A stretch of 64,000 nucleotides of DNA, from positions 310,001 to 374,000 of the forward strand of contig NZ_RARB01000001.1 of assembly GCF_003612015.1 (NCBI RefSeq), given 5' to 3'. The notes beneath the pieces were generated by a model. The model saw nothing but the letters and a program-made list of their open reading frames with translations, made no database searches and had not been told where the DNA came from. Both the position numbers and the translations under genes were made by a program. Positions 49,026 to 61,598 of this stretch are shown here, in pieces. Within the stretch, counting starts at the first letter, position 1. The number at the start of each line of letters is the position of its first letter. The DNA is from Pantoea piersonii. Lineage in GTDB: Bacteria; Pseudomonadota; Gammaproteobacteria; Enterobacterales; Enterobacteriaceae.

Positions 49026-49742
49026 ATGAGACTCGAGTTTTCTATTTATCGCTACAATCCTGAGGTCGACGCCGCGCCGCGCATGCAGGATTACACTCTG
49101 GAATCGGAAGACGGGCGCGACATGATGTTGCTGGATGCGCTCATCCGTCTGAAAGAGAAAGACCCGACGCTGGCGTTTCGTCGCTCCTGCCGTGAAGGCG
49201 TGTGCGGCTCCGACGGCCTCAATATGAACGGTAAAAATGGCCTGGCGTGCATCACGCCGGTCTCCGCGCTGGGCAACGGCAAGCAGAAGATTGTGATCCG
49301 TCCGCTACCGGGCCTGCCGGTTATCCGCGACCTGGTTGTGGATATGGGGCAATTCTATGCGCAGTATGAGAAGATTAAGCCTTACCTTTTGAATAATGGA
49401 GAGAATCCGCCGGCGCGCGAGCATCTGCAGACGCCTGCCGAGCGTGAGCATCTGGATGGCCTGTATGAGTGTATTCTCTGCGCCTGCTGCTCAACCTCCT
49501 GTCCGTCGTTCTGGTGGAACCCGGATAAGTTCGTCGGTCCTGCTGGTCTGCTCGCCGCGTATCGCTTCCTGATCGACAGCCGCGACACGGAAACCAATGC
49601 GCGTCTGGACAACCTGAGCGACGCTTTCAGCGTTTTCCGCTGTCACAGCATCATGAACTGTGTGAGCGTGTGTCCGAAAGGGCTTAACCCGACGCGCGCC
49701 ATCGGCCATATCAAGTCGATGCTGCTGCAACGGAATGCATAA
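49026..49742 (+). CDS. sdhB: succinate dehydrogenase iron-sulfur subunit
   Basis: Carries electrons from FAD to quinone through three Fe-S clusters. The 238 aa equals E. coli. The [2Fe-2S] ligands are in SCREGVCGSDGLNMNGKNGLAC (residues about 54-75), and the [4Fe-4S]/[3Fe-4S] ligands in CILCACCSTSCPS and CVSVCPKGLNP. The frame is open from 48906, but the ATG at 49026 (GGAGAC upstream) matches homologues. Confidence 0.97.
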   Translation: MRLEFSIYRYNPEVDAAPRMQDYTLESEDGRDMMLLDALIRLKEKDPTLAFRRSCREGVCGSDGLNMNGKNGLACITPVSALGNGKQKIVIRPLPGLPVIRDLVVDMGQFYAQYEKIKPYLLNNGENPPAREHLQTPAEREHLDGLYECILCACCSTSCPSFWWNPDKFVGPAGLLAAYRFLIDSRDTETNARLDNLSDAFSVFRCHSIMNCVSVCPKGLNPTRAIGHIKSMLLQRNA

Positions 49743-49754
49743 AACCTTATCCGT

Positions 49755-49781
49755 CCGGGAACCTCAGGTTCCCGGCGTTTT
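49755..49781 (+). terminator. hairpin after sdhB, possible attenuator
   Basis: CCGGGAACC-TCA-GGTTCCCGG, perfect 9-bp stem followed by CGTTTT. It could partly terminate sdhCDAB transcripts before sucA. Confidence 0.6.
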
Positions 49782-49788
49782 ACGGAAG

Positions 49789-49823
49789 CCTTGCTAAGCG
49801 CGGCGGCGCCACGCTTAGCAAGG
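49789..49823. repeat. second hairpin in the sdhB-sucA gap
   Basis: CCTTGCTAAGCG and CGCTTAGCAAGG form a perfect 12-bp stem with an 11-base GC-rich loop; no T-run follows. Likely an mRNA stability or processing element between the sdh and suc parts of the operon. The remaining 120 bases to sucA show no gene. Confidence 0.65.
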
Positions 49824-49945
49824 TTCCCTTACGGGCAGGGCGCGTGTGAGCGCACAGGCTCGTATCGCTGAACTCACTACGGCAAACCGCGAAAGCGGCA
49901 ACAAATGAAACCTCAAAAAAGCATAGTAATGCTTAAGGGATCACA

Positions 49946-52753
49946 ATGCAGAACAGCGCGATGAAGCCCTGGCTGGACTCCTCCTGGCTGGCCGGCGCGA
50001 ACCAGTCTTACATAGAGCAACTCTATGAGGATTTCCTGACCGATCCGGACTCTGTCGATGCAGTATGGCGCACGATGTTCCAACAGCTGCCGGGCACCGG
50101 CGTGAAACCTGAACAGTTTCACTCCACCACGCGCGAATACTTTCGTCGCCTGGCGAAAGATGCATCTCGTTACACCTCCACCGTTTCCGATCCGGCCGCC
50201 AATTCAAAGCAGGTTAAAGTCCTGCAGCTGATTAACGCCTTCCGTTTTCGCGGCCATCAGCATGCGAATCTCGACCCGCTTGGTTTGTGGAAGCAGGATC
50301 GCGTCGCTGACCTCGATCCCGCCTTTCACGATCTGACCGACGCCGATTTTCAGGAAAGCTTTAACGTAGGCTCTTTCGCCATCGGCAAAGAGACCATGAA
50401 GCTGGCCGATCTCTATGAAGCGCTACAGCAGACCTATTGCGGCTCCATCGGTGCAGAGTACATGCACATCAACAACACCGAAGAGAAGCGCTGGATCCAG
50501 CAGCGCCTGGAATCGGTGGCGGGCCGCGCTGCCTTTAGCAGCGAAGAGAAAAAAGGTTTCCTGAAAGAGCTGACCGCGGCAGAAGGGCTGGAAAAATACC
50601 TTGGCGCGAAATTCCCGGGCGCGAAACGCTTCTCGCTGGAAGGCGGCGATGCGCTGATCCCGATGCTGCGCGAAATGATCCGCCATGCGGGCAAGAGCGG
50701 CACGCGCGAAGTCGTGCTGGGCATGGCGCACCGCGGTCGTCTTAACGTGCTGATCAATGTGCTGGGCAAAAAACCGCAGGATCTCTTCGACGAGTTCTCC
50801 GGCAAGCATAAAGATCACCTCGGCACCGGCGACGTAAAATACCATATGGGCTTCTCGTCAGACGTGGAGACCGAAGGCGGTCTGGTGCATCTGGCGCTGG
50901 CGTTCAACCCGTCGCATCTGGAAATCGTCAGCCCGGTAGTTATGGGTTCGGTGCGCGCGCGTCTGGATCGTCTCGATTCGCCGGGCAGCAATCAGGTATT
51001 GCCGATCACTATCCACGGCGACGCCGCGGTTATCGGCCAGGGCGTGGTGCAGGAAACCCTGAACATGTCTCAGGCGCGCGGCTATGAAGTCGGCGGCACC
51101 GTTCGTATCGTTATTAACAACCAGGTGGGCTTCACCACCTCCAACCCGCGTGACGCGCGCTCGACGCCATACTGTACCGATATCGGTAAGATGGTGCTGG
51201 CACCGATTTTCCACGTCAACGCGGACGATCCGGAAGCGGTGGCGTTTGTGACTCGCCTGGCGCTCGATTATCGCAATACCTTTAAGCGCGACGTCTTTAT
51301 CGACCTGGTTTGCTACCGCCGTCACGGCCATAACGAAGCCGACGAGCCGAGCGCAACCCAGCCGCTGATGTATCAGAAAATCAAAAAGCATCCGACGCCG
51401 CGTAAGCTCTACGCCGATCGTCTGGAGGCGGAAGGCTCCGCCAGCCCGGAAGACGCGACCGAGATGGTGAATCTCTATCGCGACGCGCTGGATGCGGGCG
51501 AGTGCGTGGTAGCCGAATGGCGTCCAATGAGCCTGCACTCCTTTACCTGGTCGCCTTATCTCAACCATGAGTGGGATGAGAGCTACCCGTCAACCGTCGA
51601 ACCGAAACGTCTGCAGGAGCTGGCACGCCGTATCAGCCAGATCCCGGAAGCGGTCGAGGTGCAGGCACGCGTCGCGAAAATCTACAATGATCGTAAAGAG
51701 ATGGCCGAAGGCAACAAGCCTTTCGACTGGGGCGGCGCGGAGAACCTGGCCTACGCCACGCTGGTGGATGAGGGCATTCCGGTGCGCCTCTCTGGCGAAG
51801 ATTCCGGCCGCGGCACCTTCTTCCATCGCCATGCGGTGATCCATAACCAGTCCAACGGCTCCACCTACACGCCGCTGCACCATATCCATAATGGACAGGG
51901 GCAGTTCAAGGTGTGGGACTCCGTACTGTCGGAAGAGGCGGTGCTGGCGTTCGAATATGGCTACGCCACCGCTGAACCGCGTACCCTGACGATCTGGGAA
52001 GCGCAGTTCGGCGACTTCGCCAACGGCGCGCAGGTGGTGATTGACCAGTTCATCAGCTCCGGCGAGCAGAAGTGGGGCCGCATGTGCGGTCTGGTCATGC
52101 TGCTGCCGCACGGCTACGAAGGTCAGGGCCCGGAACACTCTTCAGCGCGTCTGGAGCGTTATCTGCAGCTCTGCGCAGAGCAGAACATGCAGGTGTGTGT
52201 GCCCTCTACCCCGGCGCAGGTCTACCATATGCTGCGTCGTCAGGCGCTGCGCGGTATGCGCCGTCCGCTGATCGTCATGTCGCCGAAATCGCTGCTGCGT
52301 CATCCGCTGGCGGTCTCTTCGCTGGACGAACTGGCTAACGGCAGCTTCCAGCCCGCGATTGGCGAAATCGATGCGCTCGATCCGCAGCAGGTGAAACGCG
52401 TGGTGCTCTGTTCCGGTAAGGTCTACTACGATCTGCTTGAGCAGCGCCGTAAAAACGAGCAGACCGATGTCGCCATCGTGCGTATCGAGCAGCTCTATCC
52501 GTTCCCGCATAAAGCGGTGCAGGATGCGTTAAAAGATTATGCCCATGTGCAAGATTTCGTCTGGTGTCAGGAAGAGCCGCTGAATCAGGGCGCATGGTAT
52601 TGCAGCCAGCATCACTTCCGCGAAGTGGTTCCGTTCGGCGCTTCGCTGCGCTATGCGGGCCGTCCGGCTTCCGCTTCGCCGGCTGTGGGCTATATGTCCG
52701 TACATCAACAACAGCAGCAAGACCTGGTTAATGACGCGCTGAACCTTGGTTAA
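49946..52753 (+). CDS. sucA: 2-oxoglutarate dehydrogenase E1 component
   Basis: Thiamine-diphosphate decarboxylase of the 2-oxoglutarate dehydrogenase complex. The 935-aa product (933 in E. coli) has the N-terminal E2-binding helix ([19 protein letters not shown]), [11 protein letters not shown] and HIEIVSPVV-type ([16 protein letters not shown]) substrate segments, and the ThDP motif [16 protein letters not shown] near residue 365 to [14 protein letters not shown] precedes the ATG. Confidence 0.97.
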   Translation: MQNSAMKPWLDSSWLAGANQSYIEQLYEDFLTDPDSVDAVWRTMFQQLPGTGVKPEQFHSTTREYFRRLAKDASRYTSTVSDPAANSKQVKVLQLINAFRFRGHQHANLDPLGLWKQDRVADLDPAFHDLTDADFQESFNVGSFAIGKETMKLADLYEALQQTYCGSIGAEYMHINNTEEKRWIQQRLESVAGRAAFSSEEKKGFLKELTAAEGLEKYLGAKFPGAKRFSLEGGDALIPMLREMIRHAGKSGTREVVLGMAHRGRLNVLINVLGKKPQDLFDEFSGKHKDHLGTGDVKYHMGFSSDVETEGGLVHLALAFNPSHLEIVSPVVMGSVRARLDRLDSPGSNQVLPITIHGDAAVIGQGVVQETLNMSQARGYEVGGTVRIVINNQVGFTTSNPRDARSTPYCTDIGKMVLAPIFHVNADDPEAVAFVTRLALDYRNTFKRDVFIDLVCYRRHGHNEADEPSATQPLMYQKIKKHPTPRKLYADRLEAEGSASPEDATEMVNLYRDALDAGECVVAEWRPMSLHSFTWSPYLNHEWDESYPSTVEPKRLQELARRISQIPEAVEVQARVAKIYNDRKEMAEGNKPFDWGGAENLAYATLVDEGIPVRLSGEDSGRGTFFHRHAVIHNQSNGSTYTPLHHIHNGQGQFKVWDSVLSEEAVLAFEYGYATAEPRTLTIWEAQFGDFANGAQVVIDQFISSGEQKWGRMCGLVMLLPHGYEGQGPEHSSARLERYLQLCAEQNMQVCVPSTPAQVYHMLRRQALRGMRRPLIVMSPKSLLRHPLAVSSLDELANGSFQPAIGEIDALDPQQVKRVVLCSGKVYYDLLEQRRKNEQTDVAIVRIEQLYPFPHKAVQDALKDYAHVQDFVWCQEEPLNQGAWYCSQHHFREVVPFGASLRYAGRPASASPAVGYMSVHQQQQQDLVNDALNLG

Positions 52754-52769
52754 TTTAAAAGGAAAGATA

Positions 52770-53990
52770 ATGAGTAGCGTAGATATTCTCGTTCCCGACC
52801 TGCCTGAATCCGTTGCCGATGCCACCGTGGCAACCTGGCACAAAAAACCAGGCGATGCGGTAAGCCGCGACGAAGTGCTGGTAGAGATCGAAACTGACAA
52901 AGTGGTACTGGAAGTGCCGGCCCAGGCTGACGGCGTGCTGGAAGCCGTACTGGAAGATGAAGGCGCGACCGTCACTTCGCGCCAGATCCTGGGTCGCCTG
53001 AAAGAAGGCAACAGCGCAGGCAAAGAGACCAGCGCTAAAGCGGACACCAACGAGTCAACTCCGGCGCAGCGTCAGACGGCGTCGCTGGAAGAAGAGAGCA
53101 ACGATACGCTGAGCCCGGCGATCCGTCGTCTGATTGCCGAGCACAATCTGGACGCATCGCAGATTAAAGGCACCGGCGTAGGCGGTCGTATCACTCGCGA
53201 AGATGTGGAAAAACATCTGGCGAAGAAACCGGAAGCGGCCAAAGCTGCTCCTGCCGCCGCTGAAGCTGCGCCGCAGACCGCTGTCGCTAACCGCAGCGAA
53301 AAACGCGTGCCGATGACGCGCCTGCGTAAGCGCGTGGCCGAGCGTCTGCTGGAAGCGAAGAACAGCACCGCCATGCTGACCACCTTCAACGAAGTGAACA
53401 TGAAGCCGATCATGGATCTGCGCAAGCAGTACGGCGAATCCTTCGAGAAGCGTCACGGCGTGCGTCTGGGCTTTATGTCCTTCTATCTGAAGGCGGTGGT
53501 GGAAGCGCTGAAGCGTTTCCCGGAAGTTAACGCCTCTATCGACGGCGAAGACGTGGTTTACCACAACTACTTCGACGTCAGCATCGCAGTCTCCACGCCG
53601 CGCGGCCTGGTGACACCGGTGCTGAAAGATGTCGACGCGCTGAGCATGGCGGACATCGAGAAGAAAATTAAAGAGCTGGCAGTGAAAGGCCGCGACGGCA
53701 AGCTGACGGTTGAAGAGCTGACCGGCGGTAACTTTACCATCACCAACGGCGGCGTCTTCGGCTCGCTGATGTCGACGCCGATCATCAACCCGCCGCAGAG
53801 CGCGATCCTGGGCATGCATGCCATCAAGGATCGTCCGATGGCGGTGAATGGTCAGGTCGTGGTGCTGCCGATGATGTATCTGGCGCTCTCATACGATCAC
53901 CGTCTGATCGACGGCCGTGAATCAGTCGGCTATCTGGTGGCGGTGAAAGAGCTGCTGGAAGATCCGGCGCGTCTGCTGCTGGACGTCTGA
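52770..53990 (+). CDS. sucB: dihydrolipoyllysine-residue succinyltransferase (E2 of 2-oxoglutarate dehydrogenase)
   Basis: Core acyltransferase of the complex. The 406-aa product has a lipoyl domain (residues 1-78, lipoyl-Lys in [12 protein letters not shown] near residue 44), an E3-binding domain ([20 protein letters not shown] near residue 112), an Ala/Pro linker and a catalytic domain ending [13 protein letters not shown] with the catalytic His. GGAAAG stands before the ATG at 52770; an in-frame start at 52746 inside sucA is rejected. Confidence 0.97.
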   Translation: MSSVDILVPDLPESVADATVATWHKKPGDAVSRDEVLVEIETDKVVLEVPAQADGVLEAVLEDEGATVTSRQILGRLKEGNSAGKETSAKADTNESTPAQRQTASLEEESNDTLSPAIRRLIAEHNLDASQIKGTGVGGRITREDVEKHLAKKPEAAKAAPAAAEAAPQTAVANRSEKRVPMTRLRKRVAERLLEAKNSTAMLTTFNEVNMKPIMDLRKQYGESFEKRHGVRLGFMSFYLKAVVEALKRFPEVNASIDGEDVVYHNYFDVSIAVSTPRGLVTPVLKDVDALSMADIEKKIKELAVKGRDGKLTVEELTGGNFTITNGGVFGSLMSTPIINPPQSAILGMHAIKDRPMAVNGQVVVLPMMYLALSYDHRLIDGRESVGYLVAVKELLEDPARLLLDV

Positions 53991-54063
53991 TTTTCGCCGG
54001 GCGCGCCGATTGAACGCGCGCCCAACCTTATTACTCTTTTCAGACCTGAATGGATAGAACATC

Positions 54064-55230
54064 ATGAACTTACACGAATACCAGGCGAAACAGCTGTTTG
54101 CACGGTATGGTATGCCGGCACCAACGGGCTACGCCTGTACTACGCCACGCGAAGCGGAAGAAGCGGCCTCTAAAATTGGTTCAGGCCCGTGGGTAGTTAA
54201 ATGTCAGGTTCATGCCGGCGGACGCGGTAAAGCGGGCGGCGTGAAAGTGGTCAACAGCAAGGAAGATATCCGTACTTTCGCTGAAAACTGGCTGGGCAAA
54301 CGCCTGGTGACCTATCAAACTGACGCAGAAGGCCAGCCGGTAAACCAGATCCTGGTTGAAGCGGCGACCGATATCGATCAGGAACTCTATCTGGGCGCGG
54401 TAGTCGATCGCGCTACCCGTCGCGTGGTCTTTATGGCCTCGACCGAAGGCGGCGTTGAGATTGAGAAAGTAGCGGAAGAGACGCCGCACCTGATCCACAA
54501 AATGGCGCTCGATCCGCTGACCGGTCCGCAGCCTTATCAGGGCCGCGAGCTGGCGTTCAAACTGGGCCTGACCGGCAAACAGGTCAGCCAGTTCACTAAA
54601 ATCTTTATGGGCCTGGCGACCATGTTCCTGGAGCGCGATCTGGCGCTGGTTGAGATCAACCCGCTGGTGATCACTAAGCAGGGCGATCTGGTCTGCCTCG
54701 ACGGCAAGCTGGGCGTGGACGGCAATGCGCTGTTCCGTCAGCCGGAGCTGCGCGAAATGCGCGATCCGAGCCAGGAAGATCCGCGCGAAGCGCACGCAAC
54801 GCAGTGGGAACTGAACTACGTCGCGCTGGAAGGCAACATCGGCTGTATGGTTAACGGCGCAGGTCTGGCGATGGGCACCATGGACATCGTGAAACACCAC
54901 GGCGGCCAGCCAGCTAACTTCCTTGACGTGGGCGGCGGCGCGACCAAAGAGCGCGTAACTGAAGCCTTTAAAATCATCCTCTCCGACGACGCGGTAAAAG
55001 CGGTCTTCGTTAACATCTTCGGCGGCATCGTGCGCTGCGACCTGATCGCTGACGGCATCATCGGCGCCGTCGCTGAAGTGGGCGTCAACGTACCGGTCGT
55101 GGTACGTCTGGAAGGAAACAACGCCGAGCTGGGCGCGCAGAAACTGGCGGACAGCGGACTGAACATCATTGCAGCAACCAGCCTGACTGACGCGGCACAG
55201 CGCGTTGTTGCGGCTGCGGAGGGGAAATAA
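54064..55230 (+). CDS. sucC: succinate--CoA ligase subunit beta
   Basis: ADP/GDP-forming succinyl-CoA synthetase beta subunit. The 388 aa equals E. coli; ATP-grasp domain begins [18 protein letters not shown]; the [10 protein letters not shown] nucleotide loop is near residue 53 and the C-terminal [11 protein letters not shown] near residue 320. Its stop overlaps the sucD start by one base. Confidence 0.97.
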   Translation: MNLHEYQAKQLFARYGMPAPTGYACTTPREAEEAASKIGSGPWVVKCQVHAGGRGKAGGVKVVNSKEDIRTFAENWLGKRLVTYQTDAEGQPVNQILVEAATDIDQELYLGAVVDRATRRVVFMASTEGGVEIEKVAEETPHLIHKMALDPLTGPQPYQGRELAFKLGLTGKQVSQFTKIFMGLATMFLERDLALVEINPLVITKQGDLVCLDGKLGVDGNALFRQPELREMRDPSQEDPREAHATQWELNYVALEGNIGCMVNGAGLAMGTMDIVKHHGGQPANFLDVGGGATKERVTEAFKIILSDDAVKAVFVNIFGGIVRCDLIADGIIGAVAEVGVNVPVVVRLEGNNAELGAQKLADSGLNIIAATSLTDAAQRVVAAAEGK

Positions 55231-56105
55231 TGTCTATTCTGATCGACAAAAACACTAAAGTGATTTGCCAGGGTTTCACTGGCGGTCAGGGGACTTTCCA
55301 CTCTGAACAGGCGCTGGCTTACGGCACGCAGCTGGTCGGCGGCGTTACGCCGGGCAAAGGCGGCACCACGCATCTGGGCCTGCCGGTGTTCAACACCGTG
55401 CGTGAAGCGGTAGAAGCGACCGGTGCGACTGCGACGGTAATCTATGTTCCTGCGCCGTTCTGTAAAGACGGCATCCTGGAAGCGATCGACGCAGGCATCA
55501 AGCTGATCATTACCATTACCGAAGGCATCCCGACGCTGGATATGCTGACGGTGAAAATGAAGCTGGACGAAGCGGGCGTGCGCATGATCGGACCAAACTG
55601 TCCGGGCGTGATCACCCCAGGCGAATGCAAAATCGGCATCATGCCGGGCCACATTCACCAGCCTGGCCGCGTCGGCATCGTGTCGCGCTCCGGCACCCTG
55701 ACCTATGAAGCGGTGAAGCAGACCACAGACATCGGCTACGGCCAGTCTACCTGTGTCGGCATCGGCGGCGACCCGATCCCGGGTTCTAACTTCATCGACA
55801 TCCTGAAAATGTTCCAGGATGATCCGCAGACTGAAGCGATCGTCATGATCGGCGAGATCGGCGGCAGCGCGGAAGAAGAGGCGGCGGCGTTTATTAAAGA
55901 GCACGTCACCAAACCGGTTGTCGGCTACATCGCAGGCGTGACCGCGCCGAAAGGCAAACGTATGGGCCACGCAGGCGCTATTATCGCCGGCGGCAAGGGC
56001 ACAGCGGACGAGAAGTTCGCTGCGCTGGAAGCGGCAGGCGTGAAAACCGTTCGCAGCCTGGCGGATATTGGCGATGCGGTAAAAGCGGTGCTGCCAGCGA
56101 AATAA
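55230..56105 (+). CDS. sucD: succinate--CoA ligase subunit alpha
   Basis: Alpha subunit, holding the CoA site and the phospho-His. The 291-aa product (289 in E. coli) has the CoA-binding motif [16 protein letters not shown] near residue 14, [10 protein letters not shown] near residue 123 and the phospho-His stretch [17 protein letters not shown] near residue 247. Last gene of sdhCDAB-sucABCD. Confidence 0.97.
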   Translation: MSILIDKNTKVICQGFTGGQGTFHSEQALAYGTQLVGGVTPGKGGTTHLGLPVFNTVREAVEATGATATVIYVPAPFCKDGILEAIDAGIKLIITITEGIPTLDMLTVKMKLDEAGVRMIGPNCPGVITPGECKIGIMPGHIHQPGRVGIVSRSGTLTYEAVKQTTDIGYGQSTCVGIGGDPIPGSNFIDILKMFQDDPQTEAIVMIGEIGGSAEEEAAAFIKEHVTKPVVGYIAGVTAPKGKRMGHAGAIIAGGKGTADEKFAALEAAGVKTVRSLADIGDAVKAVLPAK

Positions 56106-56128
56106 GCGCGTTACGCATCAGCACTCAG

Positions 56129-56156
56129 GCCACCCTTCGGGGTGGCTTTTTTTTGC
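56129..56156 (+). terminator. terminator of sdhCDAB-sucABCD; possible SdhX 3' end
   Basis: GCCACC and GGTGGC pair around CCTTCGGG, followed by eight T. In E. coli an sRNA, SdhX (RybD), is released from this 3' UTR. The 3' UTR here is short (about 45 bases from the sucD stop), so an SdhX equivalent would have to include sucD coding sequence; I do not call it. Confidence 0.88.
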
Positions 56157-56720
56157 CCAAAAGAAAGCCGGTGCGGCGAAAACTCCCATTACAGAGCGGG
56201 TAAAAAGAGGCTGGCGTGGCGGAAAAAAAGGAGTTTCTTTTTGGAAGTAGAGTTAAAAAGTAAAATTAAAGGTAATGCTTTTCTAAATTACGCCATTTCT
56301 CTGTGACAACTAATTAACAATAATCTTCAGACTACATATCTGGAAATTAAAAGCGTTAATCCAGATCAAAGCTTCTCGATATTTAACAAACTTTACCGCT
56401 GGCAAAGCGTAAGCCAACCGGTTTTAATTGCGCTGCATCAATTCAGTCATTTCCAGAAACATCCAGGAGATTGCGCCAGAGATCAATAATCGGATGGCGG
56501 CAGTTGTTCTCTCGCCTGCCCGGAACGGACTGAGGATGCTTTTAGGGGAAGTTTCACTACCGTTACTCGCTCACGTCGGGCCGCGGATCACTGTGAGCCG
56601 TCGGTAACAAAAAACTGGAATCAATAATCAGTCGTTCCTGAATCTTATTCTCTGCGTCAATACCTGCTGTTCGCCGTTGTTATTCGCAGAATAAGGTCAT
56701 GCGAGGAGCAAGGAGTCATT
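56157..56720 (+). promoter_or_regulatory. cydA upstream control region with ArcA- and FNR-like sites
   Basis: About 560 bases without a gene. On the minus strand GTTAATTA (56318-56311) matches the core of ArcA boxes. TTAATCCAGATCAA (56356-56369) matches the FNR consensus TTGAT-N4-ATCAA with one mismatch. Both regulators control cydAB in E. coli (ArcA activates, FNR represses under full anaerobiosis). Several promoters are likely, as in E. coli, but I cannot fix their hexamers. The mngRAB genes found here in E. coli are absent. Confidence 0.6.
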
Positions 56721-58292
56721 ATGTTAGATATCGTCGAGCTGTCGCGTTTACAGTTTGCCTTAACGGCGATGTACCATTTCCTGTTTGTCCCGTTAACGCT
56801 CGGTATGGCGTTTTTGCTGGCTATTATGGAAACGGTTTACGTCCTCAGCGGCAAACAAATCTATAAAGATATGACCAAATTCTGGGGCAAGTTATTCGGA
56901 ATTAACTTTGCGCTGGGCGTGGCCACCGGCCTGACCATGGAGTTTCAGTTCGGAACCAACTGGTCTTATTACTCTCACTACGTCGGCGACATTTTCGGTG
57001 CGCCGCTCGCCATTGAAGGGTTAATGGCGTTCTTCCTGGAATCCACCTTTGTCGGCCTGTTTTTCTTCGGCTGGGATCGCCTGAGCAAAACGCAGCATCT
57101 GGCAGTCACCTGGCTGGTGGCGTTGGGATCCAACCTCTCGGCGCTCTGGATCCTGGTGGCGAATGGCTGGATGCAGAATCCCATCGCCTCTGAATTCAAC
57201 TATGAAACCATGCGCATGGAGATGCTGAGCTTCTCCGAACTGGTGCTTAACCCGGTGGCGCAGGTGAAATTCGTGCATACCGTCGCGGCGGGCTACACCA
57301 CCGGCGCCATTTTTATCCTCGGCATCAGCGCCTGGTATCTGCTTAAAGGACGCGATGTCGCCTTCGCGAAACGTTCTTTCGCCATCGCCGCCAGCTTCGG
57401 CATGGCTGCAGTGCTCTCGGTGATTGTGCTGGGCGACGAGTCGGGCTACGAAATGGGCGACGTGCAGAAAACCAAACTCGCCGCTATTGAGGCTGAATGG
57501 GAAACCCAGCCTGCGCCAGCGGCCTTTACGCTGTTCGGCCTGCCAAATCAGGAGAAACATGAAAACGCCGATGCGGTGCAGATCCCCTGGCTGCTTGGCC
57601 TGATTGCGACGCGATCTATCGATACGCCGGTAACCGGCCTGAAAGATCTGATGGCGCAGCATGAGGTGCGTATCCGCAACGGCATGAAAGCCTATGCGCT
57701 GCTGAACCAGCTGCGCAGCGGCAGCGAAGATCCGGCGGTGCGCGAGGCGTTTAACCAGAGCAAACAGGATCTGGGCTACGGCATGCTGCTAAAACGCTAT
57801 ACGCCGAACGTGGCGGATGCGACTGAAGCGCAGATCCAGCAGGCGGTAAAAGATTCTATTCCGCGCGTGGCGCCGCTCTATTTCGCCTTCCGCATTATGG
57901 TGCTGGCGGGCGTGCTGCTGCTGGGTATCATCACCTTCTCGTTCTGGAGCGTGATCCGCAACCGTATTGGCAAGCATCGCTGGCTGTTGAAAGCGGCGCT
58001 CTACGGCATTCCGCTGCCGTGGATCGCGGTAGAAGCGGGCTGGTTTGTCGCCGAATATGGCCGCCAGCCCTGGGCGATCGGCGAAGTGCTGCCGACCTCG
58101 GTAGCGAACTCTTCCCTGACCGTGGGCGATTTGCTCTTTTCCATGCTGCTGATTTGCGGTCTCTACACGCTGTTCCTCGTGGCGGAAATGTATCTGATGT
58201 TTAAATTCGCGCGCCTTGGTCCGAGCAGCCTGAAAACCGGACGATATCACCATGAGCAGGTCCCGACGGCGGCTGAGCCGGTACGCGGTTAA
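56721..58292 (+). CDS. cydA: cytochrome bd-I ubiquinol oxidase subunit I
   Basis: Heme-bearing subunit of the high-affinity quinol oxidase used at low oxygen. The 523-aa product (522 in E. coli) has His19 (heme b595/d ligand) in [11 protein letters not shown], the heme b558 His in [14 protein letters not shown] near residue 186, and the long periplasmic Q-loop between about residues 240 and 380. A GCAAGGAG ribosome-binding site is present. Confidence 0.97.
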   Translation: MLDIVELSRLQFALTAMYHFLFVPLTLGMAFLLAIMETVYVLSGKQIYKDMTKFWGKLFGINFALGVATGLTMEFQFGTNWSYYSHYVGDIFGAPLAIEGLMAFFLESTFVGLFFFGWDRLSKTQHLAVTWLVALGSNLSALWILVANGWMQNPIASEFNYETMRMEMLSFSELVLNPVAQVKFVHTVAAGYTTGAIFILGISAWYLLKGRDVAFAKRSFAIAASFGMAAVLSVIVLGDESGYEMGDVQKTKLAAIEAEWETQPAPAAFTLFGLPNQEKHENADAVQIPWLLGLIATRSIDTPVTGLKDLMAQHEVRIRNGMKAYALLNQLRSGSEDPAVREAFNQSKQDLGYGMLLKRYTPNVADATEAQIQQAVKDSIPRVAPLYFAFRIMVLAGVLLLGIITFSFWSVIRNRIGKHRWLLKAALYGIPLPWIAVEAGWFVAEYGRQPWAIGEVLPTSVANSSLTVGDLLFSMLLICGLYTLFLVAEMYLMFKFARLGPSSLKTGRYHHEQVPTAAEPVRG

Positions 58293-58303
58293 GGAGAGCA
58301 ACC

Positions 58304-59443
58304 ATGTTTGATTATGAAGTTCTGCGCTTTATCTGGTGGCTGCTGGTCGGCATCTTGCTGGTGGGCTTCGCCGTGGCAGACGGTTTTGATATGGGCGTCG
58401 GCATGCTGACGCGCCTGATGGGACGCGACGATACCGAACGCCGCATTATGGTCAACAGCATCGCGCCGCACTGGGATGGCAACCAGGTCTGGCTGATCAC
58501 CGCAGGCGGCGCGCTGTTCGCTGCCTGGCCGATGGTCTACGCCGCCGCCTTCTCTGGCTTCTACGTGGCGATGATTCTGGTGCTGGCGTCACTCTTTTTT
58601 CGTCCGGTAGGTTTCGATTATCGTTCTAAAATTGAAGATATGCGCTGGCGCGGCATGTGGGACTGGGGCATCTTTCTTGGCAGCTTCGTTCCGCCGCTGG
58701 TGATTGGCGTGGCGTTCGGCAATCTGCTGCAGGGCGTGCCGTTCCATGCGGATGAATATTTACGCCTCGACTACACCGGCAACTTTTTCCAGCTGCTCAA
58801 TCCGTTCGGGCTGCTGGCGGGCGTTATCAGCGTGGCGATGATTCTGACGCAGGGCGCAACCTATTTGCAGATGCGCACCACTGGCGAACTGCACCTGCGT
58901 TCGCGCACCGTGTCGCAGGTCGCCGCGCTGGTGATGATGGTTTGTTTCGTGCTGGCGGGCGTCTGGGTGAAATATGGCATCGATGGTTATGTCATCACCA
59001 GCGCTATCGATCACCACGCGGCGTCGAACCCGCTGGGAAAAACCGTCGTACGCGAGGCGGGTGCCTGGCTGGCGAACTTTAATCATATGCCGGCGCTGTG
59101 GCTCTTTCCGCTGCTCGGCGTGGTGCTGCCGTTGCTGACGGTGATGTTCTCGCGCAGCGAGAAGGGCGGCTGGGCGTTTGTCAGCTCATCGCTGACGCTG
59201 GCGTGTGTCATCATGACCGCAGGTATTGCGCTGTTTCCCTTTGTCATGCCGTCGAGCATCGAACCCGGCATGAGCCTGACGATGTGGGATTCCACCTCGA
59301 GCCAGCGCACGCTGACGGTTATGACCTTTGCCGCCATCATCTTCGTGCCCATTATTCTGGCCTACACCAGTTGGTGCTATTACAAGATGTACGGGCGTAT
59401 CACGAAAGAACATATTGAGCGCAATACGCACTCTCTCTACTGA
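58304..59443 (+). CDS. cydB: cytochrome bd-I ubiquinol oxidase subunit II
   Basis: Second large membrane subunit of cytochrome bd. The 379 aa equals E. coli; starts [19 protein letters not shown], with [14 protein letters not shown] near residue 24 and [21 protein letters not shown] near residue 57, both hallmarks. Nine or so hydrophobic helices. It follows cydA by 11 bases. Confidence 0.97.
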   Translation: MFDYEVLRFIWWLLVGILLVGFAVADGFDMGVGMLTRLMGRDDTERRIMVNSIAPHWDGNQVWLITAGGALFAAWPMVYAAAFSGFYVAMILVLASLFFRPVGFDYRSKIEDMRWRGMWDWGIFLGSFVPPLVIGVAFGNLLQGVPFHADEYLRLDYTGNFFQLLNPFGLLAGVISVAMILTQGATYLQMRTTGELHLRSRTVSQVAALVMMVCFVLAGVWVKYGIDGYVITSAIDHHAASNPLGKTVVREAGAWLANFNHMPALWLFPLLGVVLPLLTVMFSRSEKGGWAFVSSSLTLACVIMTAGIALFPFVMPSSIEPGMSLTMWDSTSSQRTLTVMTFAAIIFVPIILAYTSWCYYKMYGRITKEHIERNTHSLY

Positions 59444-59458
59444 TTAAGGAGACGACGC

Positions 59459-59572
59459 ATGTGGTATTTTGCCTGGATTCTCGGCACCCTGCTGGCCTGC
59501 GCTTTTGGCGTGATCACCGCGCTGGCGCTTGAGCATGTTGAAGAGAGCGCCGCACAGGACGAGCGTGCCTGA
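59459..59572 (+). CDS. cydX: cytochrome bd-I accessory subunit CydX
   Basis: A 37-aa single-helix protein (MWYFAWILGTLLACAFGVIT, then an acidic tail) that stabilises the heme d site of cytochrome bd. Length and first 20 residues match E. coli CydX almost exactly. GGAGACGAC lies before the ATG at 59459. Its TGA overlaps the ybgE ATG (ATGA junction). Confidence 0.95.
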   Translation: MWYFAWILGTLLACAFGVITALALEHVEESAAQDERA

Positions 59573-59865
59573 TGCGCAAGCTGATTCGGACGGCATATCG
59601 TCTGATGAACAAAGGGCCCCTGCGGGCCCTTTCGCTCATTCTGGCGCTGATTGTGGCGGGCTGTTTGTTCTGGGATCCCTCGCGCTACGCCGCGCGCACC
59701 AGCACCCTGTCGGTATGGCAAGGCATTCTGGTGATCTGGGCGGTATGCGCTGGCGTGATCCACGGCGTAGGCTTTCACCCGCGCCGTACGCGCTGGCAGG
59801 CGCTCTTCTCGCCGCCGGTGGCCCTGATCGTCCTGTTGCTGGCTCTCTACTGGTTCTGGCGATAA
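59572..59865 (+). CDS. ybgE: cyd operon protein YbgE
   Basis: A 97-aa membrane protein (97 in E. coli) with three hydrophobic segments, conserved at the end of cyd operons; exact role unknown. Coupled to cydX by a 1-base ATGA overlap. Confidence 0.92.
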   Translation: MRKLIRTAYRLMNKGPLRALSLILALIVAGCLFWDPSRYAARTSTLSVWQGILVIWAVCAGVIHGVGFHPRRTRWQALFSPPVALIVLLLALYWFWR

Positions 59866-60042
59866 CCTGTAACAGCTGCCGCTGGCTGTGGAGTATTGTC
59901 AGCGGCAGGTCAAGAAATCTACTGAAAATCCTTCCGTTTGTTTCCGTCCGATAATTATTTTCTCCTGGCTCTGGCATCCCATTCCCAACCCCAAATCTCT
60001 TGCGTATAGTAGCAACGTTTAAAAACGAGACCGGGATGTAGA

Positions 60043-61130
<1,088 letters not shown>

Positions 61131-61143
61131 GCGGAGGTAACTC

Positions 61144-61572
61144 ATGGCCAGAGTACGTGGTCGCGGTCGCCGCGACCTGAAATCGGAAATCAATATCGTT
61201 CCGCTGCTCGACGTCCTGCTGGTGCTGCTGCTGATCTTTATGGCGACAGCGCCGATTATTACCCAGAGCGTAGAAGTGGATCTGCCGGACGCCACCGATT
61301 CGAAAACGGTCTCCAGCGACGATAATCCGCCGGTGATTGTAGAAGTCTCGGGCGTTGGCCAGTACAGCCTGGTGGTGGATCACGATCGTATGGAGCAGCT
61401 GCCGCCGGAACAGGTAGTAAGCGAAGCGCAGCGTCGCATTGAGGCGAATCCAAAAACCGTCTTTTTAATTGGCGGCGCAAAGGATGTGCCTTACGACGAA
61501 ATTATTAAAGCGCTTAACCTGCTGCATCAGGCAGGCGTTAAATCTGTCGGTTTGATGACGCAGCCGATTTAA
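61144..61572 (+). CDS. tolR: Tol-Pal system protein TolR
   Basis: ExbD-like motor partner. The 142 aa equals E. coli. A single helix carries the proton-binding Asp in INIVPLLDVLLVLLLIFMA (Asp23 region), followed by the periplasmic peptidoglycan-binding domain. Confidence 0.96.
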   Translation: MARVRGRGRRDLKSEINIVPLLDVLLVLLLIFMATAPIITQSVEVDLPDATDSKTVSSDDNPPVIVEVSGVGQYSLVVDHDRMEQLPPEQVVSEAQRRIEANPKTVFLIGGAKDVPYDEIIKALNLLHQAGVKSVGLMTQPI

Positions 61573-61598
61573 AGTCGAACCGTTTTTGGGAACCGAGT

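Noticed and set aside
56106-56157. SdhX-type sRNA after sucD
   Set aside because: The terminator is present, but I cannot confirm the SdhX body or seed from memory, so only the terminator is listed.
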